A DNA stretch of 43,810 nucleotides from RECG01 sp964444805. GTDB taxonomy: Bacteria > Bacillota_I > Bacilli_A > Acholeplasmatales > Acholeplasmataceae. The position numbers were made by a program, and so were the translations under genes. A model generated the notes under the pieces. That model ran no database searches. It was not told the DNA's origin and was given only the letters and a program-made list of their open reading frames with translations. Below are positions 1-8,087 of the stretch, one piece after another. The number at the start of each line of letters is the position of its first letter. The stretch's first letter is position 1. The stretch covers positions 1 to 43,810 of the forward strand of contig CAYUIK010000044.1 of the NCBI GenBank assembly GCA_964444805.1, written 5' to 3'.

Positions 1-736
1 TCCAACGCGCATAGAGCGTGGTATCTTCTGTCACGACATCCGTTTGGAAGTCCCAGGCTTCTGTTAAACTTTCATCCCGGAACCAACCGACGAAGTCATA
101 TCCGTCTTTTGTCGGTTCTTCGGGTTCATCGACGGATTCACCTTCGATCACGTCAATGGGATCAATCGTCGTTCCGCCATCAACATCAAACGTAACCGTG
201 TGCAAAATTAGAATCACTTCGTTCCATTGCGCATAGAGCGTAGTGTCTTCTGTCACGACATCCGTTTGGAAGTCCCAGGCTTCTGTTAAACTTTCATCCC
301 GGAACCAACCGACGAAGTCATATCCTTCTTTTGTCGGTTCTTCGGGTTCGTCGAGTCGTTGTCCTTCCCGAACCGAGACCGTGTCGATGGTGCTCCCCCC
401 GTCGACATCGAACGTGACGTCAAAGTGTGGAAACGTCGATTCATCGATCCACTTCGCATAGAGCGTCAGATCTTCTAAAAGTGGATCATCGGGTAGTGAT
501 GTTGGGTCGAAAGGTTCTTCGAACGTCCCGTTGTCATAATACCAGCCGTCAAAGACGTAGCCTTCCTTCACGGGATCATCGGGTATATCCAAGCGATTAC
601 CTTTGGTATCGATCGAAGGAATCGCGGATCCGCCATTCGTATCGAATGTAATCGTATACGTTTCACTTTCGTCACATGACGACAACAAAAAAACCATGAG
701 AACCAGTATGCTCAAATAGAAAACTCTTCGTTTCAT
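1..736 (-). CDS. InlB-repeat surface lipoprotein, C-terminus cut by window edge
   Basis: Partial: the start is inside (ATG at 736) and the 3' end lies beyond base 1. The first 21 residues are a lipoprotein signal (MKRR, a hydrophobic stretch, then LLSSC with Cys21), so the protein should be lipid-anchored on the outer face of the membrane. After it come at least three repeats of the Listeria-Bacteroides/InlB B-repeat type (Flg_new family), each with FD.(N/D)GG..I near its start, GY.F.GW(F/Y) in the middle and LYA.W at the end. The last two are almost identical at DNA level. No enzymatic domain is visible; adhesion or a spacer role is usual for such repeats. The gene follows the 893-2467 lipoprotein in the same direction but after its terminator. 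Confidence 0.85.
   Translation of the reverse strand, partial: MKRRVFYLSILVLMVFLLSSCDESETYTITFDTNGGSAIPSIDTKGNRLDIPDDPVKEGYVFDGWYYDNGTFEEPFDPTSLPDDPLLEDLTLYAKWIDESTFPHFDVTFDVDGGSTIDTVSVREGQRLDEPEEPTKEGYDFVGWFRDESLTEAWDFQTDVVTEDTTLYAQWNEVILILHTVTFDVDGGTTIDPIDVIEGESVDEPEEPTKDGYDFVGWFRDESLTEAWDFQTDVVTEDTTLYARW
7..352. repeat. Near-identical direct repeat, 222-bp period
   Basis: Bases 7-130 recur at 229-352 with only a handful of mismatches (offset 222 bp = 74 codons). They encode the conserved core of two successive InlB-type repeats of the partial lipoprotein. The third, more distant copy further left in the protein (about 440-660) is far less similar, so the two close copies are a recent duplication or have been homogenised. 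Confidence 0.85.
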
Positions 737-840
737 TGGCACTGCCCCTTCCTAACTGCACTTTTGTCTAAATTATACCATGCCAAGAACCATGAACCAT
801 AAAAAAACCTTAAAACGAAATCGAGCAATGTTAGACCATC

Positions 841-880
841 AAAAAAGGCTCGATTCCAAATCCGATCGGAGTCAAGCCTT
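841..880 (-). terminator. Rho-independent terminator after the 893-2467 lipoprotein gene
   Basis: Read on the minus strand, AAGGCTTGACTCC pairs with GGAATCGAGCCTT (one wobble, one mismatch) around a 10-nt loop and is followed by a run of T. It lies 13 bp after the stop codon. Confidence 0.75.
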
Positions 881-892
881 GTATGTGCGTTT

Positions 893-2467
893 CTATTCTT
901 CGGTAATCGAACCGTGGATGCTTTCATAGGCATCCGTAATCCAATCGGATGTGAAAAAATCGGTTAAATCCGCGATGATGGTCGTGTTCTCATCTGCCAT
1001 CGACACACCGTTGAGTTCGAGGTGTGTCGCACCGAAGAGTACGCTACCCGTATCCGCGGCCCGTCCGTTTCTACCCACGGTTTGTGAGGCTCTTAAGTTA
1101 ACGTCATCCGTAATGGTCAGATCCATCGTCTGTTCGTCACCGCGGCGAAGGATCGATTCGGAATCCCTTCTCGTATCATAGATTCCGAAAACGCCACCGA
1201 TATTGAACGCTTTATAGACTTCGTCATCGAAGTCGTTCTTCTGGTGGTTGACCGATAGACTACCTTCAACGAAGACGTTTTTCACGGTCGCGTAATTACC
1301 GGCGATGAACCCGCCGACATAGACGGTATAACTGCCACCATCGTTGCCATCGGCCGTATTGAAGTCAAGGTCGACCGTCAGGTCACCGATGTGTTGAATG
1401 TTCTCGACGGAATAGGTCTTGTTTCGCGCATTGTTGTCAGCGACGACTCCACCAACATAGATGATGAAATCGCGGTTCATGTCACTATGCGTGCCTGCTT
1501 CAAGCGTAAAGGTCAGGTCAACATCACTCTTGACTTCCTTCAAAGTCGCGTCTTCACTGAGATATCCGACAGCACCGGCGACTTTGATTATTCCGTGCGA
1601 CGTGCTCGTCAGATTGATCGAACTGTCTTCGATTTCTACGTTCGTAATCGATCCCTTATTCTCGCCGACGATCATCCCGGAATAGGCGCGAATCGTACTC
1701 GACGTCGTATAACTGATCATGGAGTTTCTGATCGTGATGTTTTCGATCTCCGCGGTCGAACTCGAAATGTATCCCGCTAAAATGCCGACGCGCGAGGATG
1801 TGGATTGTGGTAGGGGGTTTTCGAGCGTACCGATCGTCACCGTGTCCAAAACAAGGTCCTTGATCGACCCCGAGGATACGTAACCGAAGACGCCCGTATA
1901 AGTCGTGATGTCCGAGAACGTGATATTCGACAAAGTATGTCCGCCCCCATCGAATGAACCCATGAAAGACGATGTGAAAGGAGAAACGAAGTCGATATCC
2001 GTGAAATCCAAGTCGCTTTCAAGGACGTAGTTTCCGGCACGGTTGTTTTTCATGTCGAGAAACTGCTCGGTCGTTTCGATCGTAATCGTTTCGGTGGAAA
2101 GCGGTCTGAACGTCGTTTTGCCGATGACGAACGTGTCGCGACCGACCGTGGCGTGGATCTTGATCTCATAGGATTGGTCGTTATCGAGTCGCGAAAACGT
2201 AATCGATTCATATTCGGTGGCTGTCTTGAGTTCCCTTGAATCGGTCTGTGTCTGTTCGCCTTCTTTATATAGTCGGGCGAATACGCTTCCGGTTATGACT
2301 TCGTCGGGGTCGCTGACTTCGATCCCGAAGGTGATGCTATCGGTCGTAATCGATTCATCACCGATGATGACCTCGGCTGTCGCTGTCGTTTCTTCTTCGT
2401 TGTTTCCACAACCGATGAGCGTAAACATGACGATGAGAATGAGTGTTGCTGTTATCCATTTTTTCAT
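893..2467 (-). CDS. Lipoprotein with Fn3-like and GLUG/beta-helix-like region
   Basis: 524 residues. The N-terminus is a lipoprotein signal (MKKW, hydrophobic segment, TLIGC with Cys20), followed by an acidic/Thr linker. Residues about 30-120 look like one beta-sandwich domain of fibronectin type III kind. From about residue 125 the chain is built of short beta repeats rich in GS.., G.V.G and N; the segment FMGSFDGGGHTLSNI is typical of GLUG-motif/right-handed beta-helix surface proteins. No catalytic signature is recognised. The ATG overlaps the gltX stop (ATGA, 2464-2467), and the AAGAGGTG ribosome site lies inside gltX, so it is co-translated with a tRNA synthetase. A surface adhesin or polymer-binding role is only an inference from the fold type. 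Confidence 0.8.
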   Translation of the reverse strand: MKKWITATLILIVMFTLIGCGNNEEETTATAEVIIGDESITTDSITFGIEVSDPDEVITGSVFARLYKEGEQTQTDSRELKTATEYESITFSRLDNDQSYEIKIHATVGRDTFVIGKTTFRPLSTETITIETTEQFLDMKNNRAGNYVLESDLDFTDIDFVSPFTSSFMGSFDGGGHTLSNITFSDITTYTGVFGYVSSGSIKDLVLDTVTIGTLENPLPQSTSSRVGILAGYISSSTAEIENITIRNSMISYTTSSTIRAYSGMIVGENKGSITNVEIEDSSINLTSTSHGIIKVAGAVGYLSEDATLKEVKSDVDLTFTLEAGTHSDMNRDFIIYVGGVVADNNARNKTYSVENIQHIGDLTVDLDFNTADGNDGGSYTVYVGGFIAGNYATVKNVFVEGSLSVNHQKNDFDDEVYKAFNIGGVFGIYDTRRDSESILRRGDEQTMDLTITDDVNLRASQTVGRNGRAADTGSVLFGATHLELNGVSMADENTTIIADLTDFFTSDWITDAYESIHGSITEE

Positions 2468-3807
2468 AGTACACCTCTTAATTGATTGATCGTTTGTTTG
2501 AGTCGGTTCGTAACGCGTTTCCTACCGAGTAAGGCAATGGATACGGGGAGGCTCGGACCGTGCATATCACCCGTTGTGGCGATACGCAATCCCATGTAAA
2601 GGGGTTTACCCTTAATCTCCGTTTCCGTGCTCGTATCCTTGACGGCTTTTTCGATGGCATCGACGGAAAAATCGCTTTTATCGATTTTCTCGAGAAAACA
2701 TTCGAGCAAAGCCTGACTTTCGTTTTCAATCAGGAAATCGTTCGCTTCCTCCGTGAGAACAAAGTTGTCATGGAAGAAGTCATGATAGAGTCGCGTGATC
2801 TCACCGATGTGAGTCATCCGGTCCTGGAGAACACTGACGAGTTCTTCGAGCCATGTATCACTGCGGATCTCGATGCCGTCCTTTTCGAGAAAGGGACGTG
2901 CTCTTTCGGCGAGTTCTTCGATCGAAAGTTTCTTGATGTAGCGGGAATTGATGTAGGCGAGTTTTTCTTTATCGAACATTGCCGGTGCTTTAGCGAGTCG
3001 CTTGGGATCGAATTGCTCGATGATCTTCTCTTTGGTAAGAATTTCCTTGTTGCCGGCTGGAGACCACCCGAGTAACGAGATGAAATTGAAGAGTGCTTCC
3101 GGCAAATAGCCCTTGCTCTCGTATTCGCTGATAAACTGGATGACGTTCTCGTCGCGCTTGCTGAGTTTCTTCTTTTCTTCATTGACGATAATCGTCATGT
3201 GTCCGAATTTGGGCACTTTCCAACCGAATGCCTGATAGACCATGATCTGTTTCGGCGTATTCGTGATGTGTTCTTCGCCTCTTAGAACGTGACTGATTTC
3301 CATGCTGTGATCATCAACGGCGACCGCGAAATTATAGGTCGGAATCCCGTTGTCCTTCAGGATAATCCAATCCTCGACATCCTTACTTGCGAATTTCAGG
3401 TGTCCCCGGACGAGATCGTCGAAGTGATACTCGACATTTTCGGGAACACGAAAGCGTATGGCGTAACGGTCACTGTCCTCGCGATAATCCTTGTAAGCGA
3501 ATCCTTTTTCCAACAGGTCATGGGCGTATCTCTCATAGATCTCGAGACGTTCGAGCTGACGATAAGGACCATAGTTTCCACCCTTGTCGGGGGATTCGTC
3601 CCAATCGAGTCCAAGCCATTTCAGATATTTTAGCTGGGACGCTTCACCGGACTCGACATTTCGTTTGACGTCGGTGTCTTCGACCCGGATGATGAACTCG
3701 CCTTTGAAATGACGCGCGTAGATGTAATTGAATAGTGCGCTTCTCGCATTTCCGATGTGGAGCTGTCCGGTTGGACTCGGTGCGTAGCGTACGCGAACTC
3801 TTTCCAT
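2464..3807 (-). CDS. gltX: Glutamyl-tRNA synthetase (compact form)
   Basis: Class I synthetase that charges tRNA with glutamate. The HIGH signature is HIGN at residues 17-20 and the KMSKS loop is KLSKR at 214-218, with LRGEEHITNTPKQ before it as in GluRS. I start at the ATG at 3807: AAAGGA lies about 8 bases upstream, whereas a longer in-frame start (3831) has no such site. The protein has 447 residues, shorter than the common 480-490; the segment near residues 103-112, which in many GluRS carries a longer insert, is abbreviated. It has its own strong promoter (3837-3865) and its stop overlaps the start of the next lipoprotein gene. Whether it also misacylates tRNA-Gln cannot be told from sequence alone. 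Confidence 0.95.
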   Translation of the reverse strand: MERVRVRYAPSPTGQLHIGNARSALFNYIYARHFKGEFIIRVEDTDVKRNVESGEASQLKYLKWLGLDWDESPDKGGNYGPYRQLERLEIYERYAHDLLEKGFAYKDYREDSDRYAIRFRVPENVEYHFDDLVRGHLKFASKDVEDWIILKDNGIPTYNFAVAVDDHSMEISHVLRGEEHITNTPKQIMVYQAFGWKVPKFGHMTIIVNEEKKKLSKRDENVIQFISEYESKGYLPEALFNFISLLGWSPAGNKEILTKEKIIEQFDPKRLAKAPAMFDKEKLAYINSRYIKKLSIEELAERARPFLEKDGIEIRSDTWLEELVSVLQDRMTHIGEITRLYHDFFHDNFVLTEEANDFLIENESQALLECFLEKIDKSDFSVDAIEKAVKDTSTETEIKGKPLYMGLRIATTGDMHGPSLPVSIALLGRKRVTNRLKQTINQLRGVL

Positions 3808-3836
3808 AGTATTTTCCTTTCTTGCGTGCAATATCT

Positions 3837-3865
3837 ATTATACGATAGATCGCCTTAATTGACAA
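3837..3865 (-). promoter_or_regulatory. Promoter of gltX
   Basis: On the minus strand TTGTCA (3865-3860), 17-base spacer, TATAAT (3842-3837). The -10 is perfect and the -35 has one mismatch; the start codon of gltX is about 30 bases downstream of the -10. Confidence 0.8.
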
Positions 3866-3874
3866 TGATTATCG

Positions 3875-4396
3875 TTATTTACTCCCGTCTTTGACACCTA
3901 TTTTTTCCAGGTAGGCTTTTATCTGTCTTCGGTTTTTGAAAACGACGACCTTGTCCGCGTAGACATTCTTGAAATACTTGATCAGGTTCCGTGAATTCTT
4001 TTTTCGACCGTTAAAGAGAATCCACATCAAAAAACTCAAGTTCAGTCGTTCCTTGCAGCCATCGGCGATACTGTCACGCTGTTTCTTATGATATTTGATC
4101 CGTCTGCCGATCGCACTGAACAGGCACTTGAACCTGTTGAAATCGAAAATGAACAGTTGATCACAGACAAGAAATCGTTCGACGGCGATATAGCGATACA
4201 GTCCGTCGATGATCCAGTCATCTTGTTTCATGAATTCCCGGATTTCCTGTTCGACGAGACCTTGATCACGTTTTTCCCAATTCGGTGCGAAAAAGATCCG
4301 ATCGATGTGTAAAAGCGGAAAACCGTAGTGCTCATGCAATTTTTTTGCGAACGTGGATTTCCCGCTCGCCGAGTAACCGATAACCTGTATCTTCAT
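3875..4396 (-). CDS. P-loop NTPase, FlaR/topology-modulation-like kinase family
   Basis: 173 residues from the ATG at 4396, which has an AGAGG site just upstream; the longer frame to 4471 only overlaps the transporter gene. The Walker A is GYSASGKST near the start, followed by LLHIDRIFFAPNW and DDWIIDGLYRY, the pattern of small adenylate-kinase-like proteins annotated as FlaR/DNA topology modulation protein. The true substrate of this family is unclear. The C-terminal part is rich in Lys/Arg and ends in a short helix. It starts 8 bases after the transporter stop, so both are probably one transcript from the promoter at 6017-6046. Confidence 0.75.
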   Translation of the reverse strand: MKIQVIGYSASGKSTFAKKLHEHYGFPLLHIDRIFFAPNWEKRDQGLVEQEIREFMKQDDWIIDGLYRYIAVERFLVCDQLFIFDFNRFKCLFSAIGRRIKYHKKQRDSIADGCKERLNLSFLMWILFNGRKKNSRNLIKYFKNVYADKVVVFKNRRQIKAYLEKIGVKDGSK

Positions 4397-4403
4397 AGGA
4401 CCT

Positions 4404-5990
4404 CTATCCGTTCTTTCTTCTGAACCAGAGTTTGAATGATCGCCTGACATCCCCGTGTTTGACAAAAACAAATGTGAAGAGCGACAGGATCATGAAGAAC
4501 GCTCCATAGGGGAAGAGGATGAGACGGCCGAAACGGTCCATGAGTATCCCGGAAAAAATGGGCGTGAAAATTTGTGAAAGCATCGCGGCGGAGTAATAGT
4601 AACCCGTATAAACGCCGACGTTCGACCCTTGACTGAGCTCCACGACCATCGGGTAGGAATTGACGTTGATCATCGCCCAACCGATGCCGGCGAAACCAAT
4701 GATCGCCGCGACGAACCAAATCATGTCATCTTTTAAGAACACGATCGCCGCCATACCGGTAAAAGCCATGAGAATACCGATGATGACCATATTCTTTCTT
4801 CCGACCTTCATCGATAAGAGACCAATCGGTAATATCGAGAGAATAACGACGGCTTGAAAGACAATGAAGGGGTGTTCGTAAAAATCCATGTTAAGGACTT
4901 TTGGTAAATAATCGGTGATTTTCGTCATGACGGCATTGTATCCGGCATACCAAAGAAAGACGGATGCCAGAAGGAAATAGAGCGAGATCCTTTTCTCGCG
5001 TGAGAGCACGCGCGTATCGGTCGCTTCGTGATCAGCCATGTCTTCGAATTTTCGTTCTAAGGCCTGTCTTTCGGCAACGAACTTCGGTTCACGAACTTTC
5101 CATAAGAAAATGCCGAGTAACAAAAGCATGATGATCCCGACTGAAATATAGATTGCGGTCTGTCTCGCATAGGCGTTTTTATCGAGATCGCTGAACATGA
5201 TGATGTTCACGGCGAGAATCCCGCCTGCCGCTCCCATTAGACTGATGATGGCGTTGGCCTTGCTGCGAAGAGGCTTAATCGTGACATCCGGCATGAGAGC
5301 AACCGCCGGTGAACGATAGAGCGCCATGCCTAGGAGGGCGACGAATAGGATCGCCATGAAAACAATGAAGGTCACGGGATCGTCTGCTGTCACTTCCCAA
5401 GCTCGGGCACTGAGATAATTGTAGTAGACATCCTTGATTATCGACTGATCCCGCATGCTCAAAGGCTCGTTGGAATCGGCGATTTTCTCCATGCGGACCC
5501 TTATCTCATCGGTCCACCGATTATAGTCATCCGCACTGATTAGGCCTTCCTGATAGCTCGCTTCCCGTTCGGTCACCATGCTATCGATGACGATATCCCA
5601 ATGATCGGGATCCGAAAGATCGGCATTCTCGGCGAATGCCACGCCATAGTGTTCGGCGACGATGTCGGTCTGTTGAAGCGCGAGCGACTGTCGATGATCG
5701 GCAAACGACAGTGCCATGAAAGCGAAAGCCGCGATTACGGTCCCGATGATTACATAGGGCGTACGTCGACCGAGTCGTGCTTGCGTCTTATCAGAGAGCG
5801 CCCCGATAATCGGTAACAGGAAGACAGCCATGATGTTGTCGAGTGCCATGACGATTCCCGACCACGTTTGATTGAGTCCGAACTTGTCGATCAAGGCACG
5901 GGCAACGATCATGTCGTATGTCTGCCAAAAAAGGGAGATACCAAAAAAAATCAGTCCGATGAAAAAGATTTTCCGGTGATCCAATTTCAT
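4404..5990 (-). CDS. MFS transporter of the GPH/SLC45-like type
   Basis: 528 residues, about 12 predicted membrane helices. The loop LSDKTQARLGRRTPYV after the second helix is the signature of the glycoside-pentoside-hexuronide/sucrose symporter branch (MFS_2). A long hydrophilic stretch of roughly 100 residues (about 98-200), rich in Asp/Glu/Arg, separates helices 3 and 4; this is unusual for the family and should lie outside the membrane. The cytoplasmic loop between the halves (about 300-335) is also charged. Substrate is probably a sugar or glycoside with cation co-transport, but specificity cannot be read here. It leads a two-gene unit with the downstream P-loop protein. Confidence 0.85.
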   Translation of the reverse strand: MKLDHRKIFFIGLIFFGISLFWQTYDMIVARALIDKFGLNQTWSGIVMALDNIMAVFLLPIIGALSDKTQARLGRRTPYVIIGTVIAAFAFMALSFADHRQSLALQQTDIVAEHYGVAFAENADLSDPDHWDIVIDSMVTEREASYQEGLISADDYNRWTDEIRVRMEKIADSNEPLSMRDQSIIKDVYYNYLSARAWEVTADDPVTFIVFMAILFVALLGMALYRSPAVALMPDVTIKPLRSKANAIISLMGAAGGILAVNIIMFSDLDKNAYARQTAIYISVGIIMLLLLGIFLWKVREPKFVAERQALERKFEDMADHEATDTRVLSREKRISLYFLLASVFLWYAGYNAVMTKITDYLPKVLNMDFYEHPFIVFQAVVILSILPIGLLSMKVGRKNMVIIGILMAFTGMAAIVFLKDDMIWFVAAIIGFAGIGWAMINVNSYPMVVELSQGSNVGVYTGYYYSAAMLSQIFTPIFSGILMDRFGRLILFPYGAFFMILSLFTFVFVKHGDVRRSFKLWFRRKNG

Positions 5991-6016
5991 CTTGGAGATC
6001 CCCTTTCCTTAATACG

Positions 6017-6046
6017 ATTATATCACGTATGAATTGCTGGTGTCAC
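6017..6046 (-). promoter_or_regulatory. Promoter of the MFS transporter gene
   Basis: Minus strand: GTGACA (6046-6041), 18-base spacer, TATAAT (6022-6017). The -10 is preceded by TGA, giving an extended -10 (TGATATAAT), which would compensate for the long spacer. Confidence 0.7.
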
Positions 6047-6070
6047 GCATGATTTCACTGTTTTCTCTAT

Positions 6071-6102
6071 GGATGAAAGGAAAGGGACCCTGGGGTCCCT
6101 TG
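6071..6102 (-). terminator. Terminator of the rplM-rpsI operon
   Basis: Minus strand: AAGGGACC, short loop, GGTCCCTT (6082-6101), followed by TTCCTTT. The hairpin begins 8 bases after the rpsI stop. The T-run is interrupted by CC, so strength is uncertain. Confidence 0.65.
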
Positions 6103-6108
6103 TTGAAA

Positions 6109-6504
6109 TTAACGTTTTGAGAATTGGGGTGCTTTTCTTGCTTTCTTGAGTCCTGGCTTTTTCCGTTCTTTCTTGCGTGGGTCACGCGTGATGAGACCCG
6201 CCGGTTTAAGCGTCTTGCGGAGATCGGGATTGACCTCGAGCAACGCCCGTGTGATACCGAGACGAATCGCACCGGCTTGACCGGTTTTCCCGCCACCGTT
6301 GACATTGACGACGATATCGTACTTGCCTTCACTCTCGGTGAGTGTCAATGGTTGGAGAACGTCCAGACGTGTTGCTGCCGAAGGAATGTATTCTTCAAAC
6401 GGACGACCGTTGATGATGAATGCACCCTTGCCGTTGGAGAGTATGACGCGAGCAACCGAACTCTTACGACGTCCCGTGCCCATATATTGTGCTGTTTCGT
6501 TCAT
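6109..6504 (-). CDS. rpsI: 30S ribosomal protein S9
   Basis: 131 residues starting MNETAQYMGTGRRKSSVAR, the standard S9 opening; the start at 6504 is fixed by GGAGG seven bases upstream and by family length (a longer frame to 6561 runs into rplM). GGGKTGQAGAIRLGI and the basic tail ending PQFSKR are the S9 core and the C-terminal extension that reaches the P-site tRNA. It follows rplM with one base between stop and start, the usual rplM-rpsI pair. Confidence 0.98.
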   Translation of the reverse strand: MNETAQYMGTGRRKSSVARVILSNGKGAFIINGRPFEEYIPSAATRLDVLQPLTLTESEGKYDIVVNVNGGGKTGQAGAIRLGITRALLEVNPDLRKTLKPAGLITRDPRKKERKKPGLKKARKAPQFSKR

Positions 6505-6505
6505 G

Positions 6506-6934
6506 TTATACCTCCAAACTTTCTGGTCTTTGTGCGACATGCTTGTGTTCAGGTCCTGCATAGACGAACAATTTCTTGGCCATCTGACTCCCGAGCTTGG
6601 TATGTGGCAACATACCGATGATCGCTTTTTCGACCATGCGCGTTGGAAACTTCGCCATCACTTCTTTTGCTGTCGTGCTTTTCAAGCCTCCAGAATAACC
6701 ACTGTGGCTATAATAGAGCTTCTTGTCCCATTTCTTGCCTGTCAATTTGATTTTTTCCGCGTTGACTACGATCACATAGTCGCCATTGTCTACATGAGGA
6801 GTGTAGGTGGGCTTATGCTTTCCTTTCAAAACGGAAGCGACTTCGGTCGATAGACGACCGAGCGTCTTGTCCTTTGCGTCAACGACGTACCACTTGCGTG
6901 TAATGGTACTTTCGTTCGCCATAAATGTTTTCAT
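6506..6934 (-). CDS. rplM: 50S ribosomal protein L13
   Basis: 142 residues, the usual length. RKWYVVDAKDKTLGRLSTEVA at the N-terminus, HVDNGDYVIVVNAEKI, and KLYYSHSGYSGG are L13 signatures. First gene of the rplM-rpsI operon, with a strong promoter at 7007-7035 and a roughly 65-base leader whose hairpin covers the ribosome site (see separate entry). In many Bacillota the pair sits directly after truA; here a large block separates them. Confidence 0.98.
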   Translation of the reverse strand: MKTFMANESTITRKWYVVDAKDKTLGRLSTEVASVLKGKHKPTYTPHVDNGDYVIVVNAEKIKLTGKKWDKKLYYSHSGYSGGLKSTTAKEVMAKFPTRMVEKAIIGMLPHTKLGSQMAKKLFVYAGPEHKHVAQRPESLEV

Positions 6935-6944
6935 GTTGTTCTCT

Positions 6945-6968
6945 CCTTATTTTTGGGGTCAAATAAGG
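6945..6968 (-). promoter_or_regulatory. Leader hairpin occluding the rplM ribosome binding site
   Basis: In the mRNA the sequence CCTTATTT pairs perfectly with AAATAAGG (8 bp, 8-nt loop GACCCCAA). The 3' arm contains the AAGG of the AAGGAG Shine-Dalgarno sequence of rplM. Folding would hide the site; unfolding or binding of a ligand such as L13 could set expression. A leader is known upstream of rplM in other Bacillota (Rfam L13_leader), but I cannot show that this is the same element. Confidence 0.6.
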
Positions 6969-7006
6969 GCTAAGTGGATATACCTGTTCCTAAATGTACC
7001 TATGTA

Positions 7007-7035
7007 ATGATACTATAAGTATCCGTAATTGTCAA
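7007..7035 (-). promoter_or_regulatory. Promoter of rplM-rpsI
   Basis: Minus strand: TTGACA (7035-7030, consensus), 17-base spacer, TATCAT (7012-7007). Predicted transcription start is near base 7000, giving a 5' leader of about 65 bases. Confidence 0.8.
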
Positions 7036-7051
7036 CCGTTTTATCGGTGTA

Positions 7052-7108
7052 GAGCGGTGAAATCCCCGTGTTTTCGGTACAAAACCGGTGATTATGCGAA
7101 TACCGCTC
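7052..7108. repeat. Nested inverted repeats upstream of the GNAT gene
   Basis: GAGCGGT (7052-7058) and ACCGCTC (7102-7108) are a perfect 7-bp pair; inside them GTTTT (7070-7074) pairs with AAAAC (7081-7085). The motif CGGTG recurs several times. It lies between the divergent rplM promoter and the GNAT start, so it could be an operator or leader structure. No known family is recognised. Confidence 0.4.
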
Positions 7109-7180
7109 GATTTGACTGTCATTTCCGTTCTCAATCGATTATACTTAAGGTAATCGGTGTCATCAAGGAGGTCGTCGGAT

Positions 7181-8005
7181 ATGTCGCTTCGTATCGAAAT
7201 GAGAAATCATGTTCAAACCCGCCGGCAAATCCGGTCTTTCATGAAAGAACACGACGAAGGTGCCAACGCGCATTGGGGTGACAGACTCGATCTCGTCTAC
7301 AAGAAATCCGGCCATGTCGTTGCCGGTGCCAAAGCACGGATCTTATGTGGAAACTGTTTCGTTTCAACGCTCTTCGTTATGCCCGATGAAAGACGCCAAG
7401 GATTAGGTTCATCTCTCTTAAACGAAATACGTGCTTTCCAAATGCAATCGAAAGCGTCGCTCACGACGCTTTCTACGCGTGACGTCGAAACCAAACGGTT
7501 TCTCGATGAACGTGGTATGGTCGTTGACGGACGCATACGTCACTGTCCGACGTCGCACACGCTCGCATTCTATTCCGGGACACCTCGCTTCAAAAAGGTC
7601 GATGTCATGCCTGCGAATACGTTGAAAAAGAATGCGGAGATTACAGGCGATGAATGGCAGGAACTAAATGAACGCATCGAGACCGAGGCAATCGCGCATG
7701 CACGCGTTTTCTCCGTCACGCTCGCCCTCATCGACGATGAAGGAAAGATGCGTGGTGGCCTGATCGGATCCGTTCTCGACAACTGTTTGGAAATCGAGGC
7801 TCTGATCGTATCGCCCTCCGTGCGAAAACAAGGCTACGGAAAAAGACTTCTTGAAACGATTGAAACCTACGGAAAAGAGCAAGGAATCGAGCGCCTTTTT
7901 GTCCGTCCTTTCTGTTTCCATGATCGCGCATTCTTGTCGCATATGGGCTATCGCGGATTCGATACGCCGTGTCATGCCGTATTAAGCAAATCCTTAAAGT
8001 CATGA
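7181..8005 (+). CDS. Protein with two GNAT acetyltransferase domains
   Basis: 274 residues from the ATG at 7181, chosen because AAGGAGG (7166-7172) is eight bases upstream; the earlier GTG frame start at 7157 has no site. Two GNAT modules are visible: the N-terminal acetyl-CoA loop is VMPDERRQGLGSSLL (about residues 70-85) and the C-terminal one is VSPSVRKQGYGKRLL (about 210-225). Tandem GNATs often have one active and one structural domain. The acceptor substrate is unknown. It is a lone plus-strand gene between two minus-strand operons, with its own terminator. Confidence 0.8.
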   Translation: MSLRIEMRNHVQTRRQIRSFMKEHDEGANAHWGDRLDLVYKKSGHVVAGAKARILCGNCFVSTLFVMPDERRQGLGSSLLNEIRAFQMQSKASLTTLSTRDVETKRFLDERGMVVDGRIRHCPTSHTLAFYSGTPRFKKVDVMPANTLKKNAEITGDEWQELNERIETEAIAHARVFSVTLALIDDEGKMRGGLIGSVLDNCLEIEALIVSPSVRKQGYGKRLLETIETYGKEQGIERLFVRPFCFHDRAFLSHMGYRGFDTPCHAVLSKSLKS

Positions 8006-8018
8006 TGATCTTACTATG

Positions 8019-8050
8019 AAAAGACACGAAAGCTCATTTCGTGTCTTTTT
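8019..8050 (+). terminator. Terminator of the GNAT gene
   Basis: AAAAGACACGAAA and TTTCGTGTCTTTT pair over 13 bp around GCTCA, followed by T. The symmetric A/T flanks mean it could also act on transcripts from metG on the minus strand. Confidence 0.85.
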
Positions 8051-8087
8051 GTAAAAATATGTGGCATTGCCTTTTCCAATCGTTTTT

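Noticed and set aside
7..461. Repeats at the left edge as a CRISPR array
   Set aside because: Period is 222 bp, in frame with a protein, and without spacers; it is a protein repeat.
6299..6853. 184-codon plus-strand frame
   Set aside because: Antisense of rplM and rpsI, both certain.
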